Source: XYB2-FULL-45-11 sp964355525 (GTDB lineage Bacteria; Patescibacteriota; Patescibacteriia; UBA9934; GWF2-40-263). Taken from it: a stretch of 27,884 nt of DNA. Below the pieces are notes generated by a model. That model was not told the DNA's origin, searched no databases, and was given only the letters and a program-made list of their open reading frames with translations. The translations under genes were made by a program, and so were the position numbers. The stretch covers positions 1 to 27,884 of the forward strand of contig CAYHDY010000010.1 of assembly GCA_964355525.1 (NCBI GenBank). Reading direction: 5' to 3'. This document shows positions 27,303 through 27,884 of this stretch, piece after piece (within the stretch, counting starts at the first letter, position 1; the number at the start of each line of letters is the position of its first letter).

Positions 27303-27884
27303 CTAAATATCCAAATTTTTCACCAACTTCGCATGTGTTTGAATGAATCGTTTTCGAGGCGCAACGTCTGCTCCCATCAAAACATCAAACACTTCATCAG
27401 CGCGTTTTGCGTCGTCGATGGTGACGAGCTTCATGACACGCTGTTTTGGATCGAGTGTTGTTTCCCAGAGCTGATCCGGGTTCATCTCTCCTAAACCTTT
27501 GTATCGTTGAATGTTCACGCGTACTCCGCCGACATTCATCTCCTCCGTTTCCGATTCCTCCGAGCCGACCTCGACGGCGAGTGCCTCCGTCTCATCTTCC
27601 TCCTCTGCCTTTGGTTTCATTTGGTCACCTTTGGTCACCTTTGCCGCCTTCATTTTTCCACTGTCTTCGATCAACGCCTTCACGACACGATCTTTTTCTT
27701 CCTCGCTATATGCATATCGGAAATTTTTTCCGATGTTGATGCGATAGAGAGGTGGTTGGGCAATGTAGATGTGTCCGCCGTGGAACAGATCGGGGAAGTA
27801 TCGATAAAATAATGTGAGAAGTAATGTTCGGATGTGCGCACCGTCCACATCAGCGTCGGTCATGATGATGACGCGGTGGTAGCG
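27303..27884 (-). CDS. gyrB: DNA gyrase subunit B, C-terminal part (5' end outside window)
   Basis: ATPase subunit of the type II topoisomerase that introduces negative supercoils. The frame is open to the window edge. The visible 193 residues start RYHRVIIMTDADVDGAHIRTLLLTLFYRYF, the TOPRIM DxD metal site, and end with QRYKGLGEMNPDQLWETTLDP and a C-terminal helix. Between the TOPRIM region and VRVNIQRYKGLGEM there is an acidic low-complexity insert; the segment KAAKVTKGDQMKPK is encoded by 10-bp tandem repeats (27610-27648). The GyrB/ParE distinction rests on the general pattern; gyrB is more likely because it is a single housekeeping copy beside ribosomal genes. Confidence 0.92.
   Translation of the reverse strand, partial: RYHRVIIMTDADVDGAHIRTLLLTLFYRYFPDLFHGGHIYIAQPPLYRINIGKNFRYAYSEEEKDRVVKALIEDSGKMKAAKVTKGDQMKPKAEEEDETEALAVEVGSEESETEEMNVGGVRVNIQRYKGLGEMNPDQLWETTLDPKQRVMKLVTIDDAKRADEVFDVLMGADVAPRKRFIQTHAKLVKNLDI
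27610..27648. repeat. 10-bp tandem repeats in frame in gyrB
   Basis: TTTGGTTTCA, TTTGGTCACC, TTTGGTCACC and TTTGCCGCC, four units at a 10-base period. Read on the minus strand the unit is GGTGACCAAA, the same motif as in the tmk-dcd spacer (24287-24296). Confidence 0.8.

Noticed and set aside
27243..27494. + strand ORF of 83 codons with AGGAGG before its ATG
   Set aside because: It runs antisense through gyrB and its terminator; the AGGAGG lies in the spacer of the secE promoter, so the match is accidental.

Overview
The window is 27.9 kb of a draft bacterial scaffold. It contains four runs of exactly 100 N (3246-3345, 7325-7424, 8602-8701, 19509-19608), which look like fixed-size scaffolding placeholders. 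The gene set and protein styles suggest a reduced-genome Candidate Phyla Radiation (Patescibacteria) organism. The signs are a ThrRS with no visible TGS domain, a membrane-anchored baseplate-J-like protein, a thymidylate synthase-like gene next to a DHFR-family gene, compact housekeeping operons and many GC-rich palindromic repeats. The genus cannot be named from this sequence alone.

Left part (1-5137, + strand): the 3' two-thirds of dnaE, a nested 29-bp inverted repeat, a membrane-anchored baseplate-J-like protein, and thrS with its terminator. Accessory part (5142-11805): a very large, mostly coiled-coil or disordered protein (5165-8491, -) that carries an FtsK-gamma-type winged helix but shows no motor domain; a gapped gene and two unknown helical proteins on +; and a pair of paralogous small hydrophilic proteins on -. 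RNA modification part (11822-14345): miaB and miaA overlap by 4 bases, and miaA carries two in-frame GC-rich inserts. Then come a soluble diguanylate cyclase (-) and the operon membrane protein 1 - membrane protein 2 - gatB (-).

The nucleotide cluster (18465-25112) holds dut, a ThyA-family gene (cut by a gap), a DHFR-family gene, a translationally coupled dCMP-deaminase-like gene, a second deaminase, a Dcd-family gene and tmk. A HicBA-like pair and an unknown 491-residue protein are interspersed. Two residues stand out. The ThyA homologue has Asp where thymidylate synthases have the dUMP-reading Asn177, and the Dcd homologue has Pro where dCTP deaminase has its catalytic Glu138 (E. coli numbering, aligned by eye). 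Together with the coupled DHFR and deaminase, this raises the possibility that dTMP is made by methylating dCMP first and deaminating second. This is an inference, not a demonstrated pathway.

Right part (25131-27884, -): secE-nusG-rplK-rplA with a clear promoter, an L1-operator-like hairpin before rplA and a terminator directly after rplA (no rplJ or rplL follows), then the 3' part of gyrB.

Two start-signal classes are visible. Several genes have a TG-n-TAnnnT extended -10 placed 8-9 bases before the ATG, predicting leaderless mRNAs (2028 gene, dut, thyA-like, membrane protein 1; miaB has the spacing but not the TG). Most of the poorly characterised accessory genes instead have Shine-Dalgarno sequences, and five promoters assigned to accessory genes have a -35 box plus a leader. 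Several families of short palindromic or tandem repeats lie both between genes and, in frame, inside dnaE, miaA (twice), the DHFR gene, gyrB and one unknown gene. No rRNA, tRNA, CRISPR array or transposase was seen, and no gene-free stretch exceeds 300 bases.
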